Of a DNA stretch of 64,000 nt, positions 1 through 11,350 are shown in pieces (the first letter of the stretch is position 1; each line of letters begins with the position of its first letter). The notes below the pieces were generated by a model. That model saw only the letters and a program-made list of their open reading frames with translations, searched no databases and was not told the DNA's origin. Source of the DNA: Epiperipatus broadwayi (lineage: Eukaryota > Onychophora > Udeonychophora > Euonychophora > Peripatidae). Position numbers and translations under genes: made by a program. Where the stretch lies: NCBI GenBank assembly GCA_028023455.1, contig JAQFVV010000017.1:992001-1056000 (forward strand), in the 5' to 3' direction.

Positions 1-330
1 TACTCGCACTATAATTCTGAACATATAGTTCCTACATCTAACCTCTTTTTTCTCAATGAGGGTAATTCGCAATTCCCATGCTGTTTTCTTGCAACGGATA
101 TTCTGCAATGAATGCTCTGCTCTGCAACTAATGCTCTACTCTGCTGTGGTCTCCCTGGTCATTTACCGCAAGCACTGATGCGAGATATCTCTACTCAAAA
201 CTACTCGACGTCTACTGCCGTTGTACTCCAAATATGGCTGCTAATAACTGCCTTCCTCTGCGTAGTTGTTCTTTTCAAAATTGTCCCCTTTTATCTGTTT
301 GCTTTCTTTTGTTTTCTGGAGTAACTCTTA
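1..330. other. Unclassified, relatively GC-richer segment
   Basis: Base composition is clearly less AT-rich than the next kilobase, with short internal echoes such as AATGCTCTRCTCTGC twice near 110-142. An open frame at 112-324 (+) has no recognisable motif and no supporting splice context. It may be the end of a repeat that begins outside the window. Confidence 0.3.
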
Positions 331-1395
331 TAAATTAAGGTGGGATTTAATTAAATTGGGTTTTGCTACTTAAATTCCTTCGTTATCTGTTTAATTAGTT
401 TGTTACAATTGATTGCCTTTCAAGCTAACGTCTATGATTAAAATATTAGTAGCAAAATTTAAAGATTTAACAATAAAATAATATTTTAGACTAAGACACT
501 TTCGTATGTACGTTTAATTTAAAATGCATATATTACAATGTATATTGGAGATCATTTATCTTTTCATGTGTATGTGGTCATGTGTATCAGTTATGTAGGA
601 TGGAATGGATAACTGTACAGAGCTGAAAAGTCTGGCTGCAAATCCCCTTTAATTACATAATGAAATTCACATTCTATCTTTAGTAAAAACATATTATAGA
701 TAATATTTATTATATCTATTTATCATTTTAATCTAGACAAGTTTCTCAGAATAGAATAATTAAATTATCTTTTAAAAGTGGACATTTGATAATATTTTAA
801 AAATAAATAAGGTTAAAATTAAACATAATATTCATTTATTCGGACATTCATTTATCTATTGCTTTAAAAATTCTATCTTTAATCATTAGTTTTATTAAAC
901 CTTTGTAAGTAAATGAATTTAAAATATTTAACTATAATATTATGTCAAAATTAAAATGAATTAAAATATAGATTTAATTTAAGTACCAGCAAACCAAAAT
1001 ATGGGATTTGAACTTGTTTCAGAATTTAAAATTGATATGATCTTTTTAAAAAAATATTTTAACAGTTAAATTAGAACTAAATTAATATTATTAACTTGAA
1101 AATGCACTGTTTAGCATTTTAATTTATCAGCTATTTAAAATTTAATATTTTAGCATGATAAGCATTTTATTTTAGCTTTAAAATATTATAACTTAAACAG
1201 TCAAAAATTATTTTGCAGCTGTATAATCTATAAAATACTAATATAGTAACTTTTCTATAAAAAAAAAATTATGGCATTATAAAACACTAATAAAAATCTA
1301 TTGGTTACAGAATTAAACTATTTTTTTAGATGTTTTAGCACCAAACTTGACATTTAGCTTCTGACAAAGCTAAAAGTCACAATATATATATATAT
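331..1395. other. AT-rich non-coding DNA with one small family A piece
   Basis: No open frame or splice-compatible exon is visible. The only recognised content is a family A fragment at 525-650. Confidence 0.5.
525..650 (+). repeat. Family A fragment (3' of the ribozyme)
   Basis: It contains the family A segment TATTGGAGATCATTTATC, then the GTATGTGGTCATGTGTATC block and the tail with AAAGTCTG. The hammerhead core upstream is missing, so only the 3' stem I strand remains. Confidence 0.7.
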
Positions 1396-1399
1396 ATAT
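1383..1399. repeat. TA microsatellite
   Basis: An alternating TA run lies directly against the 3' end of the minus-strand RTE fragment, where such elements commonly carry short tandem repeats. Confidence 0.8.
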
Positions 1400-2310
1400 C
1401 ATTACCATCAGCCATTAACAATCTGCTGCAGGATGAACATTTCTCCAAGTTCAATCCGTCTTCTCCGATCTCTAGCCTGTCTTATCTACATCACCCTTGC
1501 ACACTTTCTTATTTCATCCATCAAGCTCACATGGTCTTTTTCTGGGTGTTTTACAATATTTTGGAATCCAGTTTAAGATTTCAATTGTCCATTTATTATC
1601 ATCTCTTCTAGCAATATGTCAAGCCCAACTCCACTTCGGTCTTTTAATTCTTTCAGTGATGTCAGTAACGTTTGTTCTCTAATTTTCAATCTCCTCTTGT
1701 TACTCCTAGCATGCATCTCTCCATACTTCTTTGAGTTGTCTGAAGTCTTTATATTGCTCTTCTATTAAGTGTCCAAGTCTCAGATACATAAGTAATAGCT
1801 GGTTAAACAATTATTAAAAATCTTTCTTTTCAAACACATAGGCATATTTCCCTTTAATATTAAGTTATTTCTTCCAAAAGCACTTCAACAAAGCTTAATT
1901 GTATAATTGATTTCATACATTATGTTTCCATCTGTAGTAATAATCTGACCAAGATATTTGGAGTTGTTAACTCCTAACTCATCATAATCAATCTTTATTC
2001 TCATCTTTTGAGAAAATCCATTGAACATTACTTTAGTCTTTTTAACATTTATCCTTAGTCCTACTTTCATCTGATAATTCCTGCAACATTTTCTGTAGCT
2101 CTAAAGCATTATTTGCAAAAACAACCACATCATCTGCAAAATCTAAATGACTTAAATAATCTCCATTTACTTTCACTCTTTAGCTTCCCATTTTAATCCC
2201 CAAAATACTTCTTGCAGCACTGCTGTAAAAAGTTTTGAAGATATGAGTCATCCTGTTTTACATCCTTCTCAATGTTAACCTTCCTAGTATCATTATGTAA
2301 TCATAATCAT
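1400..2310 (-). mobile_element. RTE-type LINE, 3' fragment
   Basis: Read on the minus strand this matches the C-terminal and RT regions of the element at 54.8-57.9 kb: the RT FADD region (near 2130), the YLGQIITTDGN segment (1885-2070) and the terminal domain, ending at CATCAGCC with TCAT/TA repeats. It is broken by many stops and indels. The 5' part is missing, as expected for truncated target-primed insertions. Confidence 0.8.
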
Positions 2311-2514
2311 TTAAAAAGAATTATGTTCTGAATCTTAAAGAGGTTTTTTTAAAAGTTATATGATGGATTTTGCTAATGTTTTATTTTTATTGCAAATTTA
2401 CTTTTTTAAAAAAAATCTTTGACCAAGTCATAATTTATTGTTTAAGCTCACCTAAGAAGAAAAAATATACCAGTTCAATGCAATTGATATTTTTTTGTCA
2501 GTATATCTTGCTAT

Positions 2515-5218
2515 TTCACACAAATGTAAATATGATCTTTATTCTCATTAGGCTATAATGTTGCCAGCCAAGACAGTAATTGACAGCTGAAAAGAGGTTT
2601 TTACATTGCAGACCTAGGCTGCCATTTGATGACAACCTTTTATTTTGGGACTTGCAATGGCAGATTTATTTCAATTGAAGGAATATTGCAAGAGTTGGAA
2701 GAACTACTCAGTATTAAATGAGACATTGTAGGCTTTTATGAAGTTAGAAGAAAAGGTAAAAAGACAATTGATTTATTTAAAAAATGGATGTGTACTATGC
2801 TACAATGGCACAAATGTTGGAAACACAAGTAGAGTAGAGTTTATTATAAAAAATAAAACATTGTGGATTTCGATGGTGCCGCAGATTAGTTATTCAACTT
2901 AATAGTAGATACCAAATGCAGATAAATCAGGTTTATGGCCAACAAATGAAAAAGTAGAATATATTTATATGGATATATAAAAGGCTTTTGATCAGAATAA
3001 AGATCATTTTAAAATTTCTGTGGAAGACTTTAATGCTACAATTGGTAATCAATTGAAAAATCCAAGTGCTGTGGCTAAATTATATAGACTTGTGAAGTTC
3101 CAGAAAGAAAAACTTTATATTCGTTCTTTGAGAAAAATATTAAACAAAAATGGACATGGAAGTATCTAAATGAAGGTATAGCAGAATTGGATTATATTTT
3201 GAGTAACAATAAATATGTATTTCAAGATTGTAATGTTCTTAATAAGTTCAACACAGGAATTGGCCATCGATTAAAGAGATGTAAGATGCATGTCAATGCA
3301 AGCTAGAGAGACAAATTATTAAGAAAAATAGTATTTGCAGTTAATATCTAATCTTCAAAAATATTCCACTGAATTTAAATTAGAATTTGCAAATTAGTTT
3401 ATAATATTAACAGATTTTGAAGATGGTTCAGATTTGAATGAAATCACTAGGAAGATAACTGATACTTTTAAAAACTACAACAAAGATAACTGATACAAAA
3501 AAGCCGCAATTGACCAGCAAAATTTCTACCGAGACTAGACAATTTGTGAAGAAAAGAAGGAATTTGAAAATATATAAAAAATATCCATTAAGGAAGGACT
3601 GAATATCTAGAATTTTGTAAAATGGGGCAAAAAAGAATAATGATATAAGAAAATATAATTGTGAATTACCAAGGAAAATTATAGAATATAAAAGTATAAA
3701 TGTAATGCAACATTTTTGGTAGTGATAGGAAACTTATTTTTGCAGTAAGAAATAAAGATGGAACTATTATTTAAAAACAAAATGATATGAGATGTATGGA
3801 AGATGTTTTTATAGATTTATACAGCAATAAAGAACAAGAAAAATTGTCCCCTACAAATACTACATCTTCTGAATTGTCCATAAATTTTAATGAAGAAGTG
3901 AAAGATTCAACTGCATCTACAAAGAAAGGAAAAACTCCATATAGTAATGGAATTATAATAGATATCTTAAACAGATGAAGAAATAGAAAAAACTGTTGAA
4001 GTTGTTCACCAAATGTCTACATGATAAAGATGTATCACATGATTGGAAGAATATTAATATTAGTATTCAAAAAAAGATAATAAAGAGGATATAAATAAAA
4101 GCCATTGGTCTTTCATCCATTTTATATACATTTTTATCAAAATAATTACAACTTGTCTACAGCAAACTTTGGATTCCTATCAACCAAAAGAACAAGCTAT
4201 GTTTAAAAATGATTTTAACACAGCGAATCATATTCCAAGTATTCAGAGAATTATAGAAAGGACCAGTGAATATGAGTTGCCATTATATTTTGAATTTATG
4301 GATTATGAAAAGGCATTTGATTTTATAAGTATTTGTTCAATGATTAATGTCTTGGATCACCAGGATGAATAGCAGTAATTAGGTTATGTAATGATACTAG
4401 AAACATTAAAAGATGGAAGATATGGTGATTCCATATTTCAAAAAAATTTTACCACAGTTTTGCAAGAAGTATTTTATGAATTAAGATGAGAAGCTATGGT
4501 ATTAGTAATGAATAGAGATTATTTAAGTCATCTAGATTTTGCAGATGATACAGTTGTTGTTTTTTTTTTTGCAAATAATGCTTTAGAGATTCAGGAATAT
4601 CTGCTGAAAGTAAAACTAAAGGTAAATGTTAGAAAGACTAAAGTAAAAATGGATTTTTTCAAAAGAAGAAAATAAAGATTGATAATGATGAGTTAGAAGA
4701 AGTTAACAGATTATTAGTACAGATGGAAAGATAATGGATAAAATTAATCACAGAATCAACTTTGAATGGAAAGTTTTTGATAGAATGGCCGTAATAGGAA
4801 AATACACCTATGTATTTGAAAAGATTTTTAATAGATTCATTTTGTTAGTTTTTACTTGTGGATCTGAGACTTGGACACCCATCAACAGATAAATACACAG
4901 ACTTCAGAACATCTAATGAATTATGGAGATATGTATGAAAATGAGACAATGGGTGAGAGAACAAGCAGGTATCACTAACAGAATTAAGAGACTGAAATAG
5001 AGTTGGGCTGGATATATAACTAGAAAAGATGGTAGTAGATGGACAAATAATTGGATTCCAAGAGATTTAAAAGACCTAGAAAGAAATTACATGTGAGATG
5101 GGATGGAATAAGGGAGTGTAATGCATGATGTAGACTAGAGTTATTAGAGATCAGAGAAACTTGGAGAGACCATCTTCCAGTCAATCAATGTTCATTGAAA
5201 ATGATGATGATGATTACA
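2515..5218 (+). mobile_element. RTE-type LINE, long degenerate copy
   Basis: This can be aligned by eye with the 54.8 kb element from just before the endonuclease to the 3' end. It retains decayed versions of the endonuclease start (TTGCAATGGCAGATTT), the GDFNA equivalent (VEDFNA), the RT finger and palm (FMDYEKAFD in the frame 4169-4372), FADD (near 4530-4545) and the terminal domain, and finishes in (GAT)n at 5195-5212. Frame shifts and stops occur throughout, so it encodes nothing intact. It is more diverged than the 54.8 kb copy and therefore probably an older insertion. Confidence 0.85.
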
Positions 5219-5286
5219 GCAAGTCATTTATTATATAATTAATATAAAGTTGTAATTATAAATTTATTAAACGCACATTGATTACC

Positions 5287-5492
5287 TAAGTAATATTTAC
5301 TGGGGCTATAACCTCAATATGTGTATAAAATGCGATAGTGGGGACCTCTACAGGTGTTTAACCACAAGTTTACATTTTTTCCATAACGTAAGCTTGTGGT
5401 TAAACACCTGTAGAGGTCCCCACTATCGCATTTTATATGCATATTATCGAAGTTATAGCCTCAGTAAATATTACTTATATAATTAATAATAT
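5287..5492. repeat. Near-perfect foldback (hairpin) repeat
   Basis: Arms at about 5287-5372 and 5390-5492 are inverted complements around a spacer of roughly 20 nt. The inner 60 bp or so match almost without error, including TGGGGACCTCTACAGG and its complement. The outer ends carry TAAGTAATATTTACTG and its complement. It is far less AT-rich than its surroundings. No open frame or hammerhead core is present. It could be a MITE or a recent inverted duplication; no clear target duplication was found. Confidence 0.8.
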
Positions 5493-6178
5493 CTTGCATC
5501 TTTCTTCTTAAACATATGCAACAGATTAATAGTGAAGAGTGATGTTTATGATTTGGGTAAATATTTATTCATTTTTGTTTTTATGATATTATTAAGAGTT
5601 TGTTCATAGAATTGATATTCTTTTCTTAGAATGTAAATACTTTCATTAGTTACAATAATTCATTCTAATTATACTGTTTCAAATGTATCTATTACAAATG
5701 GGAGTAACCAACAGACATTAGATGGAAAGGCTACATCCAACTCCAGATTAATTTGGCTGTTGATTTTTATCAATGAGTAATGTGGATTTGTAGCAAAACA
5801 TCTAGCAGCCACTATCTCTTCCCCCATATATTTTATACCTAAGCTAACATCCTTATATAGATTTATAAGTCTTGCAGTCAGGTTATTAATTTAGGTAATA
5901 TGAAAGTAAAGATGGCTTTGGATGTATGGGTGCAAATTCGATATTAAGTCAATATCCAAAAACTAGTGAAGGATGTTTTAGTGAACATGTTTATCTAAGG
6001 TTGCAATAGATGGCTCTGAAGTTGATTACTTGCTATTCCTAATATAGATATTAAAAGTAAGCATTAAAAGTCATATGAAGCTTTGTTTGAAGCAATCTTT
6101 TTGTATATTTTTATTTATTGTTATGTACTTAATAGCTGAATTTTTGTGCATAGTTCATGTGTGTATATATACTTATAG
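5493..6178. other. Intron-like DNA upstream of the first GSAP-like exon
   Basis: No repeat or exon was recognised apart from the acceptor at its right end. Confidence 0.4.
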
Positions 6179-6264
6179 ATGCAGCAGTCAAGAATTTTAT
6201 GTCATCTTCTTCTCTCTATCGTTGGTTACAATCCCCTCAGTTCTGAAAATATCTACTCAACTTT
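6179..6264 (+). CDS. GSAP: GSAP-like gene, candidate internal exon (first seen in window)
   Basis: This is a candidate 86-nt exon between an AG ending at 6178 and a GTAAGT donor at 6265. It reads MQQSRILCHLLLSIVGYN and onward for 28 codons plus two bases (TT). The next exon begins with A, which completes a Leu codon and keeps the frame open, so the phases match. An in-frame TAG lies directly upstream of the ATG, so the exon cannot extend left in this frame. The ATG is probably not the true start, because GSAP proteins are several times longer. The pyrimidine tract before the acceptor is weak. Its order and phase are the evidence; I have no remembered homolog match for this segment. Confidence 0.55.
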
Positions 6265-6328
6265 GTAAGTAATATTAAATAGCCATTTTTATGACTTTTC
6301 CACATTATCCTTTTTTCGCCTACTATTG

Positions 6329-6353
6329 AAAAAAAAAAATTTTTTTTTTTTTT
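6329..6353. repeat. A-run/T-run palindrome
   Basis: Eleven A are followed directly by fourteen T, a perfect palindrome of at least 22 bp, 65 bp after the first exon's donor. Confidence 0.8.
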
Positions 6354-6597
6354 AATTATTAATCAAATACTGGAATTTTGTTAGATTATATATTTTTTTT
6401 TATATTTGTTTTCTCTTTATGATTTAGAAAGGAATTAAATTTTAAATATGTAAACAATACAAAGGAAAGAATTCCAAAAGTTATGCCTTCAGAAACAAAT
6501 ACTGGAAACAATGTTTTTGTTTATTAATAATCAGCCAAAAAGCCACAGTAATTGGCAACAGTATTTATTGTATTTACTTCTTTTATATACATATATA

Positions 6598-7075
6598 ATC
6601 TGTAATATTTAAACAGCATTAAACTGTTGCGCATGCGCTTTGCAGATTAACTATAAATGACTGAATACTAACACTTCAAACACATGATGAAGTCTTTGGA
6701 AAAGATAGAGTGGCCATCTATCTTTTCGAACCTAAACGCTTTTGTATGGGCAAATCTTAAATGTTTGAAAGTGAAAGCGTGAAGATATTAAATAATCACT
6801 TCAAATTACTTTTACATGCTTGAATGAATGACGCTGGTGAAATTTATTAGAATTTACGATACGTCATTCTTATTTGAAATTAAATGTATGTAAATAAATC
6901 AATTATTTTATATAGCGCGATGTTTGTAAACTGTAATATTTAAACAGCATTAAACTGTTGCACATGTGCTTTACAGATTAACTATAAATGACAGTTTAAT
7001 GCTGTTTAAATATTACAGTTTATAAACATCGCGCTATATAAAATAATTGATTTATTTATATATACGATCAGTATT
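6598..7075. repeat. Family C tandem/foldback element, copy 1
   Basis: The same block (TGTAATATTTAAACAGC) begins at 6601 and again at 6932, giving a 331-bp monomer, and is followed by an inverted piece from about 6990 that ends with the GCGCGATG-type block. It shares the AAAAGATAGA...TCTATCTTTTCGA hairpin and a 44-nt stem/internal-loop motif (6826-6869) with the 22.6 kb copy. No protein is encoded. Confidence 0.8.
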
Positions 7076-7204
7076 TACTCTCTTGGGAATATTTTAGATA
7101 ATTTATCATTTCATCGGCATTTTTTAATAGCTTAATACTGAAAAAAGATTATGGCTATTCATCTAGTAGTTAAAATTTATTTAATCTTATTCATATTCAT
7201 CCTC

Positions 7205-7390
7205 CACTCTATCTCCCACACGCATGCAAAAAGAATATATGATCTCCAATATACTTATTTCATGCAGAACCACCACTCGTCGGTTGAGTTGGCCATGTGT
7301 ATCGGTTGTTTGAGTGGAAGATTAATAGACTGAAAAGTCCGGAGTTCAAATTCCTCTATATATATATAGTCTAAAGAAATTACATACTAG
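7205..7390. repeat. Family A element, short foldback copy
   Basis: The antisense ribozyme region (7241-7294) is followed directly by the sense tail (GTGTATCGGTTG to GAGTTCAAATTCC), a much shortened antisense-then-sense arrangement. Confidence 0.65.
7241..7294 (-). ncRNA. Hammerhead ribozyme remnant, family A
   Basis: On the minus strand the core reads CCGACGA instead of CUGANGA, and stem II has lost several pairs, while GAAA and the TTGGAGATC strand remain. Almost certainly inactive. Confidence 0.6.
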
Positions 7391-7910
7391 CTTAGAATTA
7401 ATCTTATTCAATAACTTTCTCAACTTTGTAAAACTGCCTTTCAAAATAAAAAGTTAGAATATTCAAAGTACCATATATGCATGTGTTAGATTATAGATAT
7501 ATAATTAATTAATTAAATACCAAACAACTACGTAGTAATGCGAAAGTCATTAATCTATATCCTTTACATAAATTTTCCAATATTTCAATCGGCAGACGCA
7601 TCACTAGCGGTTTTCTGTTAAATCGTAAATGAATTTTGTAAAAAAAAAATTGTTAATGATTTAGCAAATTTTTTATAATAGTTTTTTTTTAATGCTCTTT
7701 ATTATTTGATGTACAATGAGAATTACTCTGTTTTATTGATTATACTCTTTATATATATATATATATAATATTTAAACACAAATAGATTGTCTATATTGAA
7801 CTTAATGTAATTAGAAGGAATTTGAACCCAGACTTTCAAGCTCCCTACAGCTATTCACTCCATCTTATACAACCAATACACATAACCGCATAGATGTGAA
7901 AAAGATTAAT

Positions 7911-7967
7911 GATCTACAATATAAGTATTTTGTGCTGAACCAGCACTCATCATTTGGTCAAGATCAT
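7911..7967 (-). ncRNA. Hammerhead ribozyme remnant, family A
   Basis: Stem II (GTGCTG/CAGCAC) is perfect but the core shows C3 to A and G12 to A (CACAAAA). G12 is a catalytic base, so it is predicted dead. Confidence 0.7.
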
Positions 7968-8147
7968 CATCCATCTCCCACACAATAATCAGTGATCAAT
8001 TTATATAGCAAATCTTCAAACTTTAATGGACAAGTTTCAATCTTTTCAACTCTTCAGCCATCCATATCAGATTTTCAATGAAGCCTATTCATTAAACTTT
8101 GAAGATTTGTACGTTAATATAAACTGCATGCATGTGTGGGAGCTGGT

Positions 8148-8202
8148 GATCTGGACCAATTGATGAGTGCTGGTTCAGCACAAAATACTAATATTGGTGA
8201 TC
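8148..8202 (+). ncRNA. Hammerhead ribozyme remnant, family A
   Basis: Stem I (GATC/GATC and CCAA/TTGG) and the 6-bp stem II are intact, but C3 is T (TTGATGA) and G12 is A. It is in the same orientation as the host gene, inside an intron, and predicted inactive. Confidence 0.75.
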
Positions 8203-8344
8203 TGTCTTTTTCATATGTATGTGGTCTCATGCATATTTGTTTTATAAGATGGAGTGAATAGATGTAGGGGGCTTGAAAGTCTGAGTTCAAGTTCCTTCTA
8301 GATATATTTATAGATATATAATGTTCAGAACTCATTTTCATTAT

Positions 8345-9925
8345 TTTTTTATTTTTTAAAAAAATATCACAAATACAAATTTATGCTTACCTTTGATGAC
8401 ATGTTTTGTTTCTTTACTCCATCCTACAATCCTTGCCTCAGTTTGGAATCCAGCCATAAATTAGAAAAGATCTGTGTGTGTATACTAAGAAACATTAAAA
8501 AAGTCAAATTATATACAAATAGTAACATATGCACAAGAGAATCAATTTAAGTTATATAACATATGATATACTACAGCCAAAAACATAGGCAGAACAATTG
8601 GTCCTTCAAGGCAAATGAGGAATGATTTAAATTTGAAGAAAATAATATCTCAATGGATATGCATTTTATTTATAAATTTGCTTTAGATATTGGTAACATT
8701 ATGAAATAATGCTGACATATATGATCCTGCCAAATTTTGTTTATAATTTTTCTAGGTTAAGAATTTGAGACTATTTATATACATATTAAACCACTTTTTA
8801 ATAATTTTCTTAAGGGCATTTGTTATCTAATATGATACAACAGTAAGCAAGATGTATGGTTCTAACACTATGAATGATTATAGTAGTATTGAAGAGATGT
8901 AAGAATTTAATGTAATCTTGAGAAATTGTCTAATTGTATGCTTGTGGCATAAGGATGAAAAATATGGACAAGTTTGAAAAATGTGTAGCATATCTTCTGG
9001 GTGATTATTACCTAAAATACTAGTGGGATTAAGATTGAATATAAATTAATTGATGAATAAAGTTTTGAAGGACTTATATCTAATAGAAAGTTAAACATAA
9101 ATTTCAACTATCACTGAAAAACACAAAATTTTGAAATCTGGTTAAAGTTTTGGCAATTGATCATAGATATCTATTAGGATATTTTTTTAAATCTTTGAAT
9201 GTGACAACAACTAGAGATTTGATATAGGACAGCATTATAGAATGATCAGTGAAAAACAAATGACTTGTGTATAGAAGTGAAACAAACACCAGTATGAGAG
9301 GAGTGTTTTTTAGAATTGGTCTAACTAAGGTTGCAATGTATATTTTAGCTCTAATATAGAAGACAAATAATTGAGAACATATTAGATTAAGACACCTTTA
9401 TATATAGGAAAACAATCAACTGTAATTGATAGATGTCAACATTTTGTTATAGACATTGATCTTCTAATGGTAGTTTTGATAAGACACATCTATAGGCTTT
9501 AAAAAGCAAGAATGCCTCCAAGAATAGCTGACAATATAAATTTTTACTACAGGATAAAATATTTTTGAAGAGAAAGTTTCAAGTTTTGTACTGAACTTGC
9601 TGACAATGAGGTGGTTCAAATGATAAGTTAATTGTGTTTTAGATAAATTTATTGAGATGCCAAGAAAGAATTACTTAGTTCCTGCAAAGAATTATGGTAG
9701 TTTAAGACCTGTAAATAAATGTAACATAGATCACTTATAAACCTATATTATAAATCATGTTAACATGTGGAATTGGTTCAGAATAATGATAAGAAGAATG
9801 TTCTGAAGGTCTCAGAACATTATCAAGATATTATCAATGAAGGATATCACCTTAATAGTCATTTCCAAATGAGGAAGGAAGAGACCTTCTGTATGTTGCT
9901 AGATTCCTTGATTGTGGGATTCATA
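8345..9925. other. Unclassified intronic DNA, possibly an old decayed mobile element
   Basis: No open frame survives. Short stretches near 9600-9900 (for example a frame giving MPRKNYLVPAKNYGSLRPV) look more coding-like than the surroundings, but no family motif is visible. Confidence 0.25.
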
Positions 9926-10019
9926 TATATATATTGTCTGTAATAAATTTAATGTAATTAGAAGGGATTTGAACTCAGGCTATCAAGCTCCCTACAGTTA
10001 TGCACTCCATCTTATACAG

Positions 10020-10027
10020 TACAACTG
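10020..10027 (+). repeat. Candidate target-site duplication, left copy (family D)
   Basis: TACAACTG, repeated at 10570-10577 on the other side of the nested element. Confidence 0.55.
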
Positions 10028-10569
10028 ATATTCTCCTTTATGAAGTATTATAACTTTATCTTTCTTATTGCATTACCAAATCCATTTAATATTAATATCA
10101 TCTATGTTCTTTATTCCTTTTTAGAATGCTTTTTTACTATTGACAGTTTTGATTGCCCCAGCAATCTTCTTCAGAAGTATAACAAACACGATACAAATAC
10201 ATGAATACAAATATACATGAACATATAATTTTACACTTTATATATATATTCTATCTTATAATGCATTATTTATATTATTATAAGACAGAATATATATATA
10301 TATATATAATGTAAAATTATATGCTCATGTATATGTGTGTATTTGTATTGTGTTTGTTATAGTTTTGAATGTAAAATTATATGTTCATGTATGTTTGTAT
10401 TTATGTATTTGTATTGTGTTTATTATAGTTCTGAGCGAATATGTTCATATATATTTATATTTATGTATTTGTATTGTGTTATAGTCCTGAAAAAGATTGC
10501 TGGGACATCAATAGTGGGTTGTAAAAAAGCATTGTAAAAAGTAATAAAGAACATAGATGATATTAATAT
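10028..10569. mobile_element. Family D foldback element nested in family A
   Basis: Arms of roughly 150 bp are inverted around an AT-rich centre (10245-10300): the segment with CCAGCAATCTTCTTCAG on the left returns as CTGAAAAAGATTGCTGG on the right. Minus-strand left arm: CTGAAGA, a 6-bp GATTGC/GCAATC stem, then AAAACTGTC, resembling a hammerhead with G12 lost. Flanked by the 8-bp repeat TACAACTG. A fragment of the same family is at 43860-44000. Confidence 0.6.
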
Positions 10570-10577
10570 TACAACTG
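10570..10577 (+). repeat. Candidate target-site duplication, right copy (family D)
   Basis: TACAACTG, followed by the resumed family A sequence. Confidence 0.55.
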
Positions 10578-10612
10578 TTATTTATGACTACTTACATGTG
10601 GAAAAGATAAAT

Positions 10613-10667
10613 GATCTCCAATATATGTATTTTGTGCTGAACCAGCATTCATCACTAGGGCCAGATC
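10613..10667 (-). ncRNA. Hammerhead ribozyme remnant, family A
   Basis: Stem I ends GATC/GATC are present. The core shows C3 to G (GTGATGA) and G12 to A; stem II has one G-C changed. Predicted inactive. Confidence 0.65.
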
Positions 10668-10867
10668 ACCATTTCCCACATCTATATACAATCAGTGCTA
10701 GAAAATCTTCAAACTTTAATGGACAATCTTCTCCAACTCTTCAGCTATCCATATCATTGAAAATTTGATGTTGAGTGCTGATTCATCATGAAATGCATAT
10801 ATTGGAGATCATTTATCTTTTTCACATATACATTGTATAAGATGAAGTGCATAACTTTAGGGAATGC

Positions 10868-11350
10868 AAACAATAGCAATGCAAGTGGTGAAACCTGTAT
10901 AATACCATAATAGTTAGGTTTAAAAGATGACTAAAGATGCATGTAATTTCCAAACTTAACAGATTCATTAGTAAGAAAAAGTTTTATGGTAATAATTAGA
11001 TGTGTATTTTTAGGCAGTAGATTTCTTAACGTACTAAACAAATATTCCAAGTTTATTAAATCAGAAGTGGTCTTGAAGTCAATTTAGTATTTGTTTTTCA
11101 ATAATATTGACTCTTGTATTAAAAGGATAACTTGAGATCTGTGGCCAGTTTTAAATGAGTAATGTGAAGGGTAAGGTCATTTAGTTTTTTTAGAATAATT
11201 TTTCCAAATATTTGAGGGATCAATATCCTTTATTGTAATAAAGCACAGGTTATTTGAGAGATGCTGACTGTTCTCATTTTTTTTAATACAAAATATTACA
11301 TCGGTGGAAAGATTAGGTATGTAATAATATTCATGAGAACAGAGTTTATT
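10868..11350 (-). mobile_element. Decayed LINE reverse-transcriptase fragment (not RTE-like)
   Basis: Minus-strand translation in shifting frames gives FKTGHRSQVILLIQES, then IDFKTTSDLINLEYLFSTL and later YGIIQVSPLALLLF. These match the order of the RT motifs F-R-x-GHST, the DF-x-x-AFD-x-I-x-H motif A and the G-x-x-QGSPL-x-PLLF motif B of jockey/CR1-like non-LTR elements. Multiple stops make it inert. Related sequence may continue to about 12200 on the same strand, but I could not fix the limit. Confidence 0.55.

Larger units (their letters stand above)
7755..8340. repeat. Family A foldback element
   Basis: An antisense arm (7755 to about 8075) meets a sense arm (about 8080 to 8340), each carrying one ribozyme region. 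The junction falls in the segment around CATTAAACTTTGAAG. Both outer ends have the conserved tail (GAGTTCAA / TTGAAC). It lies in the first intron of the GSAP-like gene. TA-rich flanks hide any target duplication. Confidence 0.8.
9930..10880. repeat. Family A element interrupted by a family D element
   Basis: The antisense A tail (9930-10022) continues at about 10570 with the antisense ribozyme region, then an abbreviated sense part (about 10765-10870). The gap, 10028-10569, is the nested family D foldback. The interruption falls inside the block that reads CTTATACAACCGATACACATG in uninterrupted copies. Confidence 0.75.

Noticed and set aside
112-324. Small membrane-protein-like open frame at the window start
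   Set aside because: No splice context, no family motif and internally echoing sequence; more likely part of a repeat.
7151-7333. Small secreted peptide gene (Met plus hydrophobic N terminus)
   Set aside because: The frame runs straight into a family A repeat, so its C-terminal half is repeat sequence.
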